In this document: in pieces, positions 1 through 9,227 of the stretch
Numbering within the stretch: the stretch's first letter is position 1
Layout: each line of letters starts with the position of its first letter
Source of the DNA: Streptomyces sp. BK208
GTDB lineage: Bacteria > Actinomycetota > Actinomycetes > Streptomycetales > Streptomycetaceae
Direction of reading: 5' to 3'
Assembly: GCF_004364245.1 (NCBI RefSeq)
Contig: NZ_SOAV01000015.1
Coordinates: 124,001-188,000 of the forward strand
DNA length: 64,000 bases
Notes under the pieces: generated by a model
What the model saw: only the letters and a program-made list of their open reading frames with translations
Told to the model about the DNA's origin: nothing
Databases searched by the model: none
Translations under genes and position numbers: made by a program

Positions 1-264
1 AACGACGTGCTGACCTGCTGGCGCGAGGTGCTCGGCGAGCAGTTCTGGGTCGCCTCGCGGGACGAGGCGGTCGCGGCGGGCTGGTTCGGCCCCCGCATCG
101 ACGACCGGGTGTACGAGCGCATCGGCGACGTGGTCGCCGCCGCGCGCGACGACGTCCTGCTCATCGCCTCCGAGCGGGAGCCCAAGGAGTCGGCGATGGT
201 CGGCAACCACGGCTCGATGACCCCCGCCGAACAGCTCGTCCCGCTGCTCGAAGTACGCTCCTGA
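1..264 (+). CDS. Alkaline phosphatase-superfamily phosphodiesterase/nucleotide pyrophosphatase, C-terminal end
   Basis: The frame is open from the first base, and only the last 87 residues are in the window. The tail holds the stretch NHGSMTPAEQLVPLL, which is typical of the C-terminus of actinobacterial alkaline phosphatase/nucleotide pyrophosphatase-type phosphodiesterases; the histidine there is a usual metal ligand in that superfamily. The next gene, thymidine kinase, starts 38 bp downstream on the same strand, so co-transcription is likely. The start and the N-terminal catalytic residues lie outside the window, so substrate preference cannot be judged. Confidence 0.7.
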   Translation, partial: NDVLTCWREVLGEQFWVASRDEAVAAGWFGPRIDDRVYERIGDVVAAARDDVLLIASEREPKESAMVGNHGSMTPAEQLVPLLEVRS

Positions 265-302
265 CCCGCAAGCCCCCTCCGCCGAAAGGTGCCCGACCCC
301 TC

Positions 303-953
303 ATGCCCGAGCTGGTGTTCTTCTCCGGAACGATGGACTGCGGGAAGTCGACACTGGCTCTCCAGATCGAGCACAACCGCTCGGCGCGCGGCCTGGTCGG
401 GATGATCTTCACCCGCGACGACCGCGCCGGCGAGGGCAAGCTCTCCTCCCGCCTCGGCCTGGTCACCGACGCGGTCGAGGTCGGGGACGGCCAGGACCTG
501 TACGCCCACATCGTCGATCACCTCTCGCAGGGCGGCCGGGTGGACTACGTGATCGCCGACGAGGCGCAGTTCCTCGCGCCGGAGCAGATCGACCAGCTCG
601 CGCGCGTGGTGGACGACCTCGACGTCGACGTGTACGCCTTCGGCATCACCACCGACTTCCGCTCCAAGCTCTTCCCCGGCTCCCAGCGCCTGGTGGAACT
701 GGCCGACCGGGTCGAGGTGCTCCAGGTCGAGGCCCTGTGCTGGTGCGGCGCCCGCGCCACGCACAACGCCCGGACCGTGGGCGGCGTGATGGTCGTCGAG
801 GGCGCCCAGGTGGTCGTCGGCGACGTCGCCCAGTCCCCCGACGAGATCGGTTACGAGGTGCTGTGCCGACGTCACCACCGCCGCCGTACGACCGCCGCGA
901 CGGCCCGCGCGGCGGCGCTGTCGCCGGACGTGCTGCCGGTGTCGTCCGGCTGA
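303..953 (+). CDS. tdk: Thymidine kinase (type II, zinc-containing)
   Basis: A 216-residue protein that phosphorylates deoxythymidine with ATP in pyrimidine salvage. Residues 9-17 form the P-loop GTMDCGKST. The conserved segment with IADEAQFL follows near residue 80, where the family's Walker B and catalytic glutamate lie. The C-terminal half has paired cysteines (LCWCGARATHNAR and later LCRRHH) that fit the structural zinc site of TK1-type enzymes. The ATG follows GAAAGG at a workable distance. Length is normal for bacterial type II thymidine kinases. dut lies 15 kb further on. Confidence 0.9.
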   Translation: MPELVFFSGTMDCGKSTLALQIEHNRSARGLVGMIFTRDDRAGEGKLSSRLGLVTDAVEVGDGQDLYAHIVDHLSQGGRVDYVIADEAQFLAPEQIDQLARVVDDLDVDVYAFGITTDFRSKLFPGSQRLVELADRVEVLQVEALCWCGARATHNARTVGGVMVVEGAQVVVGDVAQSPDEIGYEVLCRRHHRRRTTAATARAAALSPDVLPVSSG

Positions 954-987
954 GGCCCGCCTGCCGCACCGGCCGTGGCCGCCCGGC

Positions 988-1791
988 TCACCGGTCGCCG
1001 TGCAGCAGCGTGAACCGCGCCCCCTCCGGGTCCGCCACCGTCGCCGCCCGGCCGTGGGGCGTGTCCCGGGCCGGGGTGAGGACGTGCCCGCCCAGGTCGA
1101 CGAGCCGCGCGACGGACGCGTCCGTGTCGGCCACCTCGAAGTACGTCATCCAGTGCGGCCCCCGGTCGCGCGGCAGGGTGTCCCCGACGCCGTGGACACC
1201 GGCGACGGGGTGGCCGCCCAGGCGCAGGGTGACGTGGTCGCGGCCGGTGGAGCGCTCGGGGACCGGTTCGAAGCCGAACACCGTCTCGTAGAACGTGGCG
1301 ACGCTCGCCGTCTCGTAGGTCAGCAACTCGTTCCACGTCGGCGTGCCGGGCACACCGGTGACGGCCGCGCCCAGGTGGGCGGCCGCCTGCCAGATGCCGA
1401 AGACGGCGCCCGACGGGTCGGAGCAGAGGGCCAGGCGGCCCGCCTCACCCGCGTCGAGCGGGCCGACGCCGACCGTGCCGCCGCACAGGCGCACCGTCGC
1501 GGCCGTCCGGTCGACGTCGTCGGAGGCGAAGTACGGGGTCCAGGCGGTGGGCAGTTGCCGGTCCGGGGGCAGCTGCCCGATGCCGGCCACCTCCCGCCCG
1601 TCGAGCAGGGCCCGCGCGTACGGGCCCAGTTGCTGGGGACCCGGCCGGAACTCCCAGCCGAACAGGGCTCCGTAGAAGTCGTGGGTGGCCGCGGGTCCGT
1701 GCACCATCAGACTCACCCAGCAGGGTGTGCCGGGCGCGCGCCGGGCGTTCGTCTCGCCGGTCCGGCCGTCCGATCCCCGTGCGTCGGTCAT
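988..1791 (-). CDS. Two-domain VOC (glyoxalase/bleomycin-resistance fold) protein
   Basis: A 267-residue protein with two tandem VOC modules, roughly residues 22-140 and 148-266. Each carries a WVSLMV or WNELLTY-type entry strand and ends in DPSGAVFGIW or DPEGARFTLL, the usual last strand of the fold. Proteins of this layout are common in Streptomyces and resemble the CFP32/hydroxylase-like VOC group; no substrate is evident. The chosen ATG at the right end is preceded by AGAGGGTGACG, a good ribosome site. Longer upstream extensions in this frame are arginine-rich and look non-coding. It is divergent from the sulfurtransferase gene, with about 250 bp between them. Confidence 0.8.
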   Translation of the reverse strand: MTDARGSDGRTGETNARRAPGTPCWVSLMVHGPAATHDFYGALFGWEFRPGPQQLGPYARALLDGREVAGIGQLPPDRQLPTAWTPYFASDDVDRTAATVRLCGGTVGVGPLDAGEAGRLALCSDPSGAVFGIWQAAAHLGAAVTGVPGTPTWNELLTYETASVATFYETVFGFEPVPERSTGRDHVTLRLGGHPVAGVHGVGDTLPRDRGPHWMTYFEVADTDASVARLVDLGGHVLTPARDTPHGRAATVADPEGARFTLLHGDR

Positions 1792-2043
1792 CGTCACCCT
1801 CTTCTCGACCCTTCGCGGGCCGTGCGTCCGCTTCCGCTCCGACGGGCTCGCGCGGCCTGCGCACCGAGGCCGGCACCGGATCCGGTGCGGGGCTTCGGGC
1901 ATGTTCGCGCGTGTGAGGGCAGCCCGCCCTGCCCGGGCAGTACAGCATGTGCCCGAACCCGTACGCCTCGTGACCGGTACTGTCCGGCGGGCAGAGTAGC
2001 CGGACATCGACGCCTCGGCCACTCGGTAGGCCAGGATGGAGCC

Positions 2044-2895
2044 ATGAACGCCATCATCTCCGCATCCGAACTCGCCGACGAACTGGCGGACGCGCACCCG
2101 CCGGTCCTGCTCGACGTCCGCTGGCAGCTGAGCACGGCGAAGGCGGCCGGCGCCCCGACGTTCGACGGCCGGGCCGCGTACGCGGCCGGGCACCTCCCCG
2201 GTGCCGTCTTCGTGGACCTGGACAGGGAACTCGCCTCCGCGCCCGGCGCGGGCGGGCGGCACCCACTGCCCGATCTCGGGGAGTTCGGCGACGCGATGCG
2301 CCGGGCGGGTGTGTCGCGGGCGCGGCCGGTCGTCGTCTACGACGGCGGACAGGGGTGGGCGGCGGCGCGGGCCTGGTGGCTGCTGCACTGGACGGGTCAC
2401 CCGAACGTGCGGGTCCTCGACGGCGGGTTGCCGTCCTGGCGGGCGCCGCTGTCGACGGACGTGCCGGCTCCGGCACCGGGCGACTTCGCGCCGGCGCCGG
2501 GCGCGGCGGGACTGCTGGACGCGGACGGGGCCGCGGCGCTGGCCCGGTCCGGGGTGCTGTTCGACGCCCGCGCGGGGGAGCGCTACCGGGGCGAGGTCGA
2601 GCCGATCGATCCGGTCGGCGGACACATCCCGGGCGCCGTGTCCGCGCCCACGTCCGACAACGTGGCTCCCGACGGCCGCTTCCTGCCCGCCGAGGAACTA
2701 CGGGCGCGGTTCAAGACCCTGGGCGCCACGGAGGACGGCGCGGTCGGCGTGTACTGCGGTTCGGGCGTGTCGGGTGCCCACGAGGTGCTCGCCCTGGCGG
2801 TGGCCGGTATTCCGGCGGCGCTGTACGTGGGCTCGTGGTCCGAGTGGTCCTCGGACCCGGGCCGGCCGGTCGCGGTGGGTCCCGACCCGCAGTAG
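2044..2895 (+). CDS. Thiosulfate/3-mercaptopyruvate sulfurtransferase (two rhodanese domains)
   Basis: A 283-residue protein with two rhodanese modules. The N-terminal one (about 5-130) includes VLLDVRW and GHLPGAVFVDLD. The C-terminal one (about 160-277) includes FDARAGERYRG and GHIPGAVSAP. The catalytic loop of the second domain reads VYCGSGVSG, so the persulfide-forming cysteine is present. Sulfur transfer to cyanide or thiols in the cytoplasm is the expected activity. It is the SseA-like type common in actinobacteria. A strong hairpin follows the stop codon and separates it from the convergent sepH. Confidence 0.88.
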   Translation: MNAIISASELADELADAHPPVLLDVRWQLSTAKAAGAPTFDGRAAYAAGHLPGAVFVDLDRELASAPGAGGRHPLPDLGEFGDAMRRAGVSRARPVVVYDGGQGWAAARAWWLLHWTGHPNVRVLDGGLPSWRAPLSTDVPAPAPGDFAPAPGAAGLLDADGAAALARSGVLFDARAGERYRGEVEPIDPVGGHIPGAVSAPTSDNVAPDGRFLPAEELRARFKTLGATEDGAVGVYCGSGVSGAHEVLALAVAGIPAALYVGSWSEWSSDPGRPVAVGPDPQ

Positions 2896-2930
2896 GACAG
2901 CGCCCGGCGGTCGCGGTCAAGGCGTGACGC

Positions 2931-2980
2931 TGAAGGGGGCGGGGGCCGCGCCCGCACGGGCGCGGCCCCCGCCCCCTTCA
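2931..2980. terminator. Bidirectional terminator between the sulfurtransferase gene and sepH
   Basis: A perfect inverted repeat with 23-bp arms (2931-2953 and 2958-2980) and a 4-nt loop. It is almost entirely G+C apart from the outer AA/TT pairs. It lies in the gap between two convergent stop codons and has no long U tract, as is usual in Streptomyces, so it should serve both strands. Confidence 0.8.
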
Positions 2981-3001
2981 CTCACCTCGGGCGGGGCCCG
3001 G

Positions 3002-4060
3002 TCACTCCTGCTTCTTGCGCCGTGTCCCGAAGACGATCTCGTCCCAGCTCGGCACCGCCGCGCGGCGGCCCGGGCGGACGCCGTCGGCCTCGGCCTGGCG
3101 GTCGGTGGAACCGGTGAGGCGGTCGCGGTGGCTGGCCACCGACCGCGGCATGAGCACGTCCGCGTAGGCGGACCCGGCCGACGCCGCGGGCGCCGGAGGC
3201 TCCTCCACCTCGGGTTCCTCGACGGGCTCCTCGACCGGGTCGGGAGCGCGCTCGGGCACCACCAGGTCGCCACGGAAGCTCGGTACGGCCTCCAGCAGGC
3301 TGGTGAGCGAGTCGCGTTCACGCTCGGCCGAGGCGGTGATCACGGTGTCGTCGGCCGGCTCGGCCGGCGGCGGGGGCAGACTCGGCCGCTCGCGCTGCTC
3401 CCGGTCGAGGGTGCGGTCCAGCGGCCGGTCGCGCGGCAGTCTGGCGATGCGCGGCACGAACGGGAAGCTGGGCTCGGCCGCGGCGAGGTCGTCGGACTCG
3501 CCGATCAGCGCGCGTGCCTCCGCGTCGACGGCCTGCACGAGCCGCCGGGGCGGGTCGTACGTCCAGCTCGCCGAGTGCGGTTCGCCCGCGACCAGGTAGA
3601 CCAGCAGCACTTCCCAGGTGCCGTCGTCGCGGCGCCAGGAGTCCCACTGGACGGTGTCCTTGTCGGCGCCGCGCAGCAGCAGCCGCTCCTGGACGGCCTC
3701 GCCGAGGGGTGGTCCGGAGTTCTCGCCGGGACGGCGGACGGGGGTCTTGCGAGCCCGCTCCGCCATGAAGGCGCGCTCGGCCAGCACGGGACCCTCGAAA
3801 CGCCGTACGCGATCGACGGGGATGCCGGCCATCTGGGCGACCTCTTCGGCGGTCGCGCCGGCTCGTATACGTGCCTGGATGTCGCGGGGGCGGAGATGAC
3901 TCTCCACCTCGATCTCGATCTGGCCGAGGCGGGGACGGTCGCCGCGCACGGCGGCCCGGAGTCGCTCGTCGATCGGAAGCGTGTACTCCGTGCTGTCCGC
4001 AGCCTTCAGCACCAGCCGTGTGCCGTCATTCGAGACGGCCACGACACGCAGTTCGGGCAT
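3002..4060 (-). CDS. sepH: SepH, FtsZ-interacting cell division protein
   Basis: A 352-residue protein. The N-terminal part (MPELRVVAVSNDGTRLVL, then a helix-turn-helix-like region with DIQARIRAGATAEEVA near residues 75-95) matches the DUF3071 domain of SepH. The C-terminus PSWDEIVFGTRRKKQE is the conserved tail of the family, with a long acidic, proline-rich linker between. SepH is known in Streptomyces (SCO5855 in S. coelicolor as I recall) to bind FtsZ and help filaments assemble at division septa. The ATG at 4060 is chosen because GGGAGG precedes it and the protein then begins exactly as the family does; the longer reading adds 30 unrelated residues. Confidence 0.9.
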   Translation of the reverse strand: MPELRVVAVSNDGTRLVLKAADSTEYTLPIDERLRAAVRGDRPRLGQIEIEVESHLRPRDIQARIRAGATAEEVAQMAGIPVDRVRRFEGPVLAERAFMAERARKTPVRRPGENSGPPLGEAVQERLLLRGADKDTVQWDSWRRDDGTWEVLLVYLVAGEPHSASWTYDPPRRLVQAVDAEARALIGESDDLAAAEPSFPFVPRIARLPRDRPLDRTLDREQRERPSLPPPPAEPADDTVITASAERERDSLTSLLEAVPSFRGDLVVPERAPDPVEEPVEEPEVEEPPAPAASAGSAYADVLMPRSVASHRDRLTGSTDRQAEADGVRPGRRAAVPSWDEIVFGTRRKKQE

Positions 4061-4531
4061 GGGGACCTCCCGGGTGGTGCCTGCCGACGTCACGTGCGTC
4101 GCTGCTTCCGCTCTGTCGAGTGTGGCCTGCCCGGGTGCAGGCTGCCACAACCTTGCCGAGTTGCCCGGCGTGTCGGGCGCGGGCCCTGGATCGCCGTTAT
4201 GGCACGGTTACCTATTCGCAACGCTGAGTGACCAACTCCGTCACCCTGTGCAACTAGCCCCCTCCCGGCGGTCCTTCGAGGGGCCGGGCCCCCGTCGGGA
4301 GTCCGGCTCCAGGGCTCGCAACAGTACTCCATTCGGGCCACGTGCGTGGATTGGCGCGCCGTCCGACTTCCGTCAAGAGGTGACGCCCGGCCGTCGCCGG
4401 CGCGGATCCCGCGATCTTGAACGTGGCGTACTTCACGCAATCACCAGAAACGGAACTAATGGTTTCGGTCGCGCGTCCCTTTCTCGTGCAGTTGATCGCT
4501 CCCGTAGGGGAAAGGAAGGCAAGGTCCGAGG
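4061..4531. other. Divergent intergenic region between sepH and the next membrane protein gene
   Basis: 471 bp without a gene. It must hold the promoters of sepH (leftward) and of the gene at 4532 (rightward), since both face away from it. It is less G+C-rich than its surroundings around 4190-4260 and 4430-4500. I could not assign definite -10/-35 elements or an RNA gene. Confidence 0.5.
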
Positions 4532-5446
4532 ATGCGTGAAAGGTCCGATGGCGCAGGTGAGGCGGACGTGGGTTCGAAGGGGGAGTCCAAGCGGATCGAC
4601 CTGAGCGTGCCCCAGGTGGCGGGCAGTGCCCTGGCAGCGGTGGTGGCCGCCAAACTCGCCTCCTCCTTCGGCGTCTACGGCACGATCGTCGGCGCCGGTC
4701 TGATCAGTGTCGTCGCCACCTGCGGCGGTTCGGTGCTCCAGCACTTCTTCAAGCGCACCGGGGAGCAGATCCGGGTGAAGCGCACCGTCGCCACGGTGCG
4801 GACCGCGGGGCGTGCCGTCTCGGTCTCCGACGCGGCGCCGACCTCACCCTCGACCTCGGCCTCGACCCCGACCTCGGCCTCGGGCCCGGGTGCCGGGCCG
4901 GAGCCGGGGCCCGGCGGCGGGTTCACCGCGGGCACCGTCTACCGCGCCCGGGTCAAGAGCTGGCGGCGCCCGCTGGTCGCGGCCGCCCTCGTCTTCGGCG
5001 TGACCATGGCCGGGATCACCGCGTACGAGGTCGCCTCCGGCCAGAGCCTGAGCGGCGGCCACAGCACCACCGTGACAAGCGCCTTCACCGGTCACAACGA
5101 GTCCGCGGCGGATTCGGGCGGTTCCGGCGACTCGGACGACGCGCCGGACGGCCGAGGTTCGGAGGGTCCCCGTGACACGGGTGACCCGAAGGACTCCGGT
5201 TCCGGCAACGACGCCCCCGCCTCCACCCCCTCCGGCAGCGCGGACGGCGGCGCCGCGGAGAGCGGCGGTACGGAGAACGGCGGCACGGGTTCCGGTCCCG
5301 CGCCCACCCCGGACGCCACCGGCGACGAGGACGCCGGTGACTCCGCGACCCCGGACCCGGGCGCGTCGGCTACGGCCCCAGCACCCGGCGCAAGTAGTCG
5401 TTCAGGAACAGACGCTCCGGGTCAAGACGGTCCCGCAGTGCCGTGA
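4532..5446 (+). CDS. Membrane protein with serine/glycine/aspartate-rich extracytoplasmic tail
   Basis: A 304-residue protein of unknown function. Residues about 27-72 are alanine/valine/glycine-rich and hydrophobic, followed by a Ser/Thr/Pro linker. A clear membrane helix (about 148-165, within VAAALVFGVTMAGITAYEV) comes next, then about 130 residues of Ser, Gly, Asp, Thr and Pro that are probably disordered and outside the cell. The ATG follows GGAAGGCAAGG. The 3' end runs 77 bp into the 3' end of the convergent flavoprotein gene. Similar proteins are common in Streptomyces, but no activity is known to me. Confidence 0.65.
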   Translation: MRERSDGAGEADVGSKGESKRIDLSVPQVAGSALAAVVAAKLASSFGVYGTIVGAGLISVVATCGGSVLQHFFKRTGEQIRVKRTVATVRTAGRAVSVSDAAPTSPSTSASTPTSASGPGAGPEPGPGGGFTAGTVYRARVKSWRRPLVAAALVFGVTMAGITAYEVASGQSLSGGHSTTVTSAFTGHNESAADSGGSGDSDDAPDGRGSEGPRDTGDPKDSGSGNDAPASTPSGSADGGAAESGGTENGGTGSGPAPTPDATGDEDAGDSATPDPGASATAPAPGASSRSGTDAPGQDGPAVP

Positions 5447-6719
5447 ACTCGCCGAAGCGGGGGTACACCCGGGAGAAGTACTCGGCGTCCCGGGTGTGGA
5501 CCTTGCCCCAGTGCGGCCGGCCCTCGTACGCCGTGAAGATGCGTTCCGCGGCGGTGAAGTACGCCTGGTAGGGCGTGCCCCGGAACATGTGCACGGCGAT
5601 GTACGCGCTGTCGCGCCCCGATGCGGTGGACAGCGTGATGTCGTCGGCCGGCGCCGTGCGCACCTCGACCGGGAAGCTGATCCGCAGCCGCGACCGGTCG
5701 ACCATCGCCCTCAACTCGCGCAGCGCCTCGACGACGGCCTCGCGCGGGACGGCGTACTCCATCTCCACGAACCGCACCCGGCGCGGGGAGGTGAAGACCT
5801 TGTACGGCGTGTCCGTGTAGGTCCGTGCGGAGAGTGCCCTGCTGGAGACCCGGGCGATCGCCGGGACGGTGGCGGGCGCCGCGCGGCCGACCCAGTTCAC
5901 CGCCTGGAAGAGGCCGTTGGACAGGAACTCGTCGTCCAGCCAGCCCTGCAACCGGCCCACCGGCTGCTCCGGGCCGGCGCTGCGGTTGTTGCGCTTGGTG
6001 TTGGTGCTGCCGGTGTGCGGGAACCAGTAGAACTCGAAGTGCTCGTTCTCCGACCACAGCTCGTCGAAGTCGGCCAGGACCCGGTCGAGCGGCATCGGTT
6101 CCTCGCGGGCCGTGAGCAGGAAGACCGGCTCGACGGCGAAGGTGATCGCGGTGACGACGCCGAGCGCGCCGAGGCCGATCCGGGCGGCGGCGAACACGTC
6201 GGGGTTCTCGTCCGCGGAGCAGGTCAGCACCGAGCCGTCCGCCGTGACCAGCTCGAGAGCGCGGATCTGGGCGGCGATCGAGGCGGAGTCCCGGCCCGTT
6301 CCGTGGGTGCCGGTGCTGGTGGCCCCGGACACCGTCTGCTCCATGATGTCGCCCATGTTCGTCAGCGACAGGCCCTCCCGCGCGAGTGCCAGGTTGAGCC
6401 TCTTGAGCGGGGTGCCCGCCTCGACCGTGACCGTCATGGCGTCGCGATCGATGCCGCGGATGCCCGTCAGCAGGTGAGGGCGGATCAGTACGCCGTCCGT
6501 CGCGGCTATCGACGTGAAGGAGTGCCCGGTGCCGACCGGCTTGACCCGCAGCCCGTCCTCGGCCGCCCTGCGGACGGCGCCGGCCAGTTCGTCGACGGAG
6601 GCGGGAGCGACCTCCCGCGCGGGGCGCGCGGAGACGTTGCCGCCCCAGTTACGCCAGGTGCCGTTCCGGCCGCCCGGCCTTCCGCTCTTCCTGCCGTTCG
6701 CCGTGCGTGTGCTGCTCAA
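5370..6719 (-). CDS. FAD-dependent D-arabinono-1,4-lactone oxidase-type oxidoreductase
   Basis: A 449-residue protein. The FAD-binding PCMH domain lies at about residues 15-185 and includes VGTGHSFT, GTPLKRLN and SGATSTGTHGTG. The C-terminal D-arabinono-1,4-lactone oxidase domain ends with GRPHWGKVH and a final DPERLFLNDYL, the classic tail of the aldonolactone oxidase family. The start is taken as the TTG at 6719 because GGGAGGG lies 4 nt upstream and the protein then begins just before RNGTWRNWGGN, as in related proteins. This start lies 71 bp inside the upstream MFS gene, so translation is probably coupled. The true sugar or alditol substrate is not known. Confidence 0.85.
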   Translation of the reverse strand: MSSTRTANGRKSGRPGGRNGTWRNWGGNVSARPAREVAPASVDELAGAVRRAAEDGLRVKPVGTGHSFTSIAATDGVLIRPHLLTGIRGIDRDAMTVTVEAGTPLKRLNLALAREGLSLTNMGDIMEQTVSGATSTGTHGTGRDSASIAAQIRALELVTADGSVLTCSADENPDVFAAARIGLGALGVVTAITFAVEPVFLLTAREEPMPLDRVLADFDELWSENEHFEFYWFPHTGSTNTKRNNRSAGPEQPVGRLQGWLDDEFLSNGLFQAVNWVGRAAPATVPAIARVSSRALSARTYTDTPYKVFTSPRRVRFVEMEYAVPREAVVEALRELRAMVDRSRLRISFPVEVRTAPADDITLSTASGRDSAYIAVHMFRGTPYQAYFTAAERIFTAYEGRPHWGKVHTRDAEYFSRVYPRFGEFTALRDRLDPERLFLNDYLRRVLGP

Positions 6720-7917
6720 CGGTCCCTCCCCGACGCGGTTCCGGCCGCTTGAGCCGGCGGTACCCGAGGAAACCGACCGCGACCGCGACGACCCCGGCCA
6801 CCGCCGGAACCCCGTACCCGGCACGCGCCCCGGAAGCGTCGATCACCCAGCCACCCGCGGAGGAGCCGAGCGCGACCCCGACCGCGAGTCCGGTACTCAC
6901 CCAGGTCATGCCCTCGGTGAGCTGCGTGCGTGGTACGTGCTCTTCGATGAGGGACATCGTCGTGATCATCGTGGGAGCGATGGACAGACCCGCAACGAAC
7001 AGCGCCGCGGCCAGAAGCGGCAAGTTTCCGACCAGTAGGAGGGGGATCATACTCACGGCCATCGCACACACGCCCAGGAGCCAGCGGCGCTCGGGCGGTC
7101 CGGCGAAGCGCAGCAGCCCGAAGACCATGGCCGCCGTGCACGATCCGGCCGCGTAGAGGGCGAGGACGAGGCTGGCGGCGGCCTTGTGCCCCTCCTCCTC
7201 GGCGAACGCGACGGTGACCACGTCGATGGCCCCGAAGATCGTCCCCGTGGCCGCGAACGTGCCGACCAGGACCTGGAGGCCCCGCGAGCGCAGCGCGGTG
7301 CCGCCGCCCTTGTGCTCGCGCGGGTGCGGCTCCGGCTCGGTGGCGCGCTGCGAGGTCAGCCAGAAGACGCCGGTCGCGAGAAAGCAGGCGGCGAGCAGCG
7401 GACCGGCCTCCGGGAACCAGGCGGTGGACAGGCCGATGGAGATGATCGGGCCGAAGATGAAGCAGACCTCGTCCACCACGGACTCGAAGGAGTACGCGGT
7501 GTGCAGCTGCGGCGTGCCCCGGTACAGGGCCGCCCAGCGGGCCCTGACCATCGCGCCGAGGCTCGGCACGCAGCCGATGCCGGCGCAGGCGACGAACAGC
7601 ACCCAGTCCGGCCACCCGTAGTGTGCGGCCGGCAGCAGCACCGCCGCCGCGGTCAGCGACACCAGGGTCGCCGGGCGCAGCACCCGGCGCTGCCCGTACC
7701 GGTCCACCAGGCGGGAGACCTGAGGTCCGGCCACGGCGGCGGCGAGCGCGATGGTGGCCGACAGCGCGCCGGCCAGTCCGTACCGGCCGGTGAGCTGCGA
7801 GATCATCGTCACCACGCCGATGCCCATCATCGACAGCGGCATCCGGCCGAGGAGGCCGGCGGCGGAGAAGCCCTTGGTGCCGGGCGCGGCGAACAGGGCG
7901 CGGTAGGGACTGGCCAA
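6649..7917 (-). CDS. MFS transporter
   Basis: A 422-residue membrane protein with about 12 hydrophobic segments. The loop between helices 2 and 3 reads RLVDRYGQRRVLRP, matching the MFS signature. The mid-protein loop (TEPEPHPREHKGGG) separates two six-helix halves. It starts at a TTG preceded by GGAGA. The last 23 codons overlap the start of the flavoprotein gene, so the two form one unit. The helices alone do not reveal the substrate; export of a small compound is the usual guess for this type. Confidence 0.82.
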   Translation of the reverse strand: MASPYRALFAAPGTKGFSAAGLLGRMPLSMMGIGVVTMISQLTGRYGLAGALSATIALAAAVAGPQVSRLVDRYGQRRVLRPATLVSLTAAAVLLPAAHYGWPDWVLFVACAGIGCVPSLGAMVRARWAALYRGTPQLHTAYSFESVVDEVCFIFGPIISIGLSTAWFPEAGPLLAACFLATGVFWLTSQRATEPEPHPREHKGGGTALRSRGLQVLVGTFAATGTIFGAIDVVTVAFAEEEGHKAAASLVLALYAAGSCTAAMVFGLLRFAGPPERRWLLGVCAMAVSMIPLLLVGNLPLLAAALFVAGLSIAPTMITTMSLIEEHVPRTQLTEGMTWVSTGLAVGVALGSSAGGWVIDASGARAGYGVPAVAGVVAVAVGFLGYRRLKRPEPRRGGTVEQHTHGERQEERKAGRPERHLA

Positions 7918-8091
7918 CGAGGTCTCCGGAAGCGGCTCAGTGACTGCTGGGTGGCGGGTGCGTAAGGTGTGAACGCGGCTGATACAGATTACTCGCCCCC
8001 GCGTTCGGAAACACCCCCTCGGACCTGGCGAAACACACGGGCGGTACCCCGTCGTTTCCTCGCCGTCAGTGGCGGGTGGCAGGATCTACAC

Positions 8092-9219
8092 ATGCCAGAC
8101 GTGCTCGATGCCAGCCCCTACGACGCCCTGCTCCTGCTCTCGTTCGGCGGCCCGGAGGGCCCGGACGACGTGGTCCCGTTCCTGGAGAACGTGACCCGGG
8201 GTCGCGGCATCCCCAAGGAACGCCTCAAGGAAGTCGGACAGCACTACTTCCTCTTCGGCGGGGTCAGCCCCATCAACGACCAGAACCGCGCCCTGCTGGA
8301 CGCCCTGCGCAAGGACTTCGCCGAGCACGGTCTGGACCTGCCCCTCTACTGGGGCAACCGCAACTGGGCGCCGTACCTGACGGACACCCTGCGCGAGATG
8401 GTCCGCGACGGCCGCCGCCGCATCCTGGTCCTCGCCACCAGCGCCTACGCCTCGTACTCCGGCTGCCGCCAGTACCGCGAGAACCTCGCGGACGCGCTCG
8501 CCACGCTGGAGGCAGAGGGCCTGGAGCTGCCGGAGATCGACAAGCTCCGGCACTACTTCAACCACCCCGGCTTCGTCGAGCCCATGGTCGACGGGGTCGT
8601 CCGCTCCCTCGCCGAGCTGCCGGAGGAGGTCCGGGACGGCGCGCACCTCGCGTTCTGCACCCACTCGATCCCCACCTCCGCCGCCGACACCTCGGGGCCG
8701 GTCGAGGAGCACGGCGACGGCGGGGCGTACGTGCGCCAGCACCTGGACGTGGCGCGGCTGATCGCCGACGCCGTCCGCGAGCGCACCGGCGTCGACCACC
8801 CGTGGCAGCTCGTCTACCAGTCGCGCTCGGGCGCCCCGCACATCCCGTGGCTGGAGCCCGACATCTGCGACCACCTGGAGGAGCGGCACACGGCCGGAGC
8901 CCCCGCCGTGGTGATGGCGCCCATCGGGTTCGTCTCCGACCACATGGAGGTCCTGTACGACCTCGACACGGAGGCCACCGCCAAGGCCGCGGAGCTGAGG
9001 CTGCCGGTGCGCCGCTCGGCCACCGTGGGAGCCGACCCCCGGTTCGCCGCCGCGGTGCGCGAGCTGGTCCTGGAGCGGGCCACCACCGAGCGCGGGCAGG
9101 ACGTCGTGCCGTGCGCCCTCGGGACCCTGGGCGCGAGCCACGACCTGTGCCCGGTCGGCTGCTGCCCCGCCCGCGCCCCCCGGCCCGCCGCCGCGGGCGC
9201 CGACAGTCCCTACGCGTGA
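8092..9219 (+). CDS. hemH: Ferrochelatase (probably coproporphyrin ferrochelatase)
   Basis: A 375-residue enzyme that inserts Fe(II) into a porphyrin; in actinobacteria the substrate is usually coproporphyrin III (also named CpfC). The N-terminus YDALLLLSFGGPEGPDDV and the later APIGFVSDHMEVLYDLD are family signatures. Cys125 (SGCRQY) and Cys353, Cys357 and Cys358 (LCPVGCCP) resemble the four cysteines that hold a [2Fe-2S] cluster in the M. tuberculosis enzyme. The ATG at 8092 is chosen over longer readings because the protein begins as the family does. The phosphatase gene follows 8 bp downstream. Confidence 0.92.
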   Translation: MPDVLDASPYDALLLLSFGGPEGPDDVVPFLENVTRGRGIPKERLKEVGQHYFLFGGVSPINDQNRALLDALRKDFAEHGLDLPLYWGNRNWAPYLTDTLREMVRDGRRRILVLATSAYASYSGCRQYRENLADALATLEAEGLELPEIDKLRHYFNHPGFVEPMVDGVVRSLAELPEEVRDGAHLAFCTHSIPTSAADTSGPVEEHGDGGAYVRQHLDVARLIADAVRERTGVDHPWQLVYQSRSGAPHIPWLEPDICDHLEERHTAGAPAVVMAPIGFVSDHMEVLYDLDTEATAKAAELRLPVRRSATVGADPRFAAAVRELVLERATTERGQDVVPCALGTLGASHDLCPVGCCPARAPRPAAAGADSPYA

Positions 9220-9227
9220 GGAGCCCC

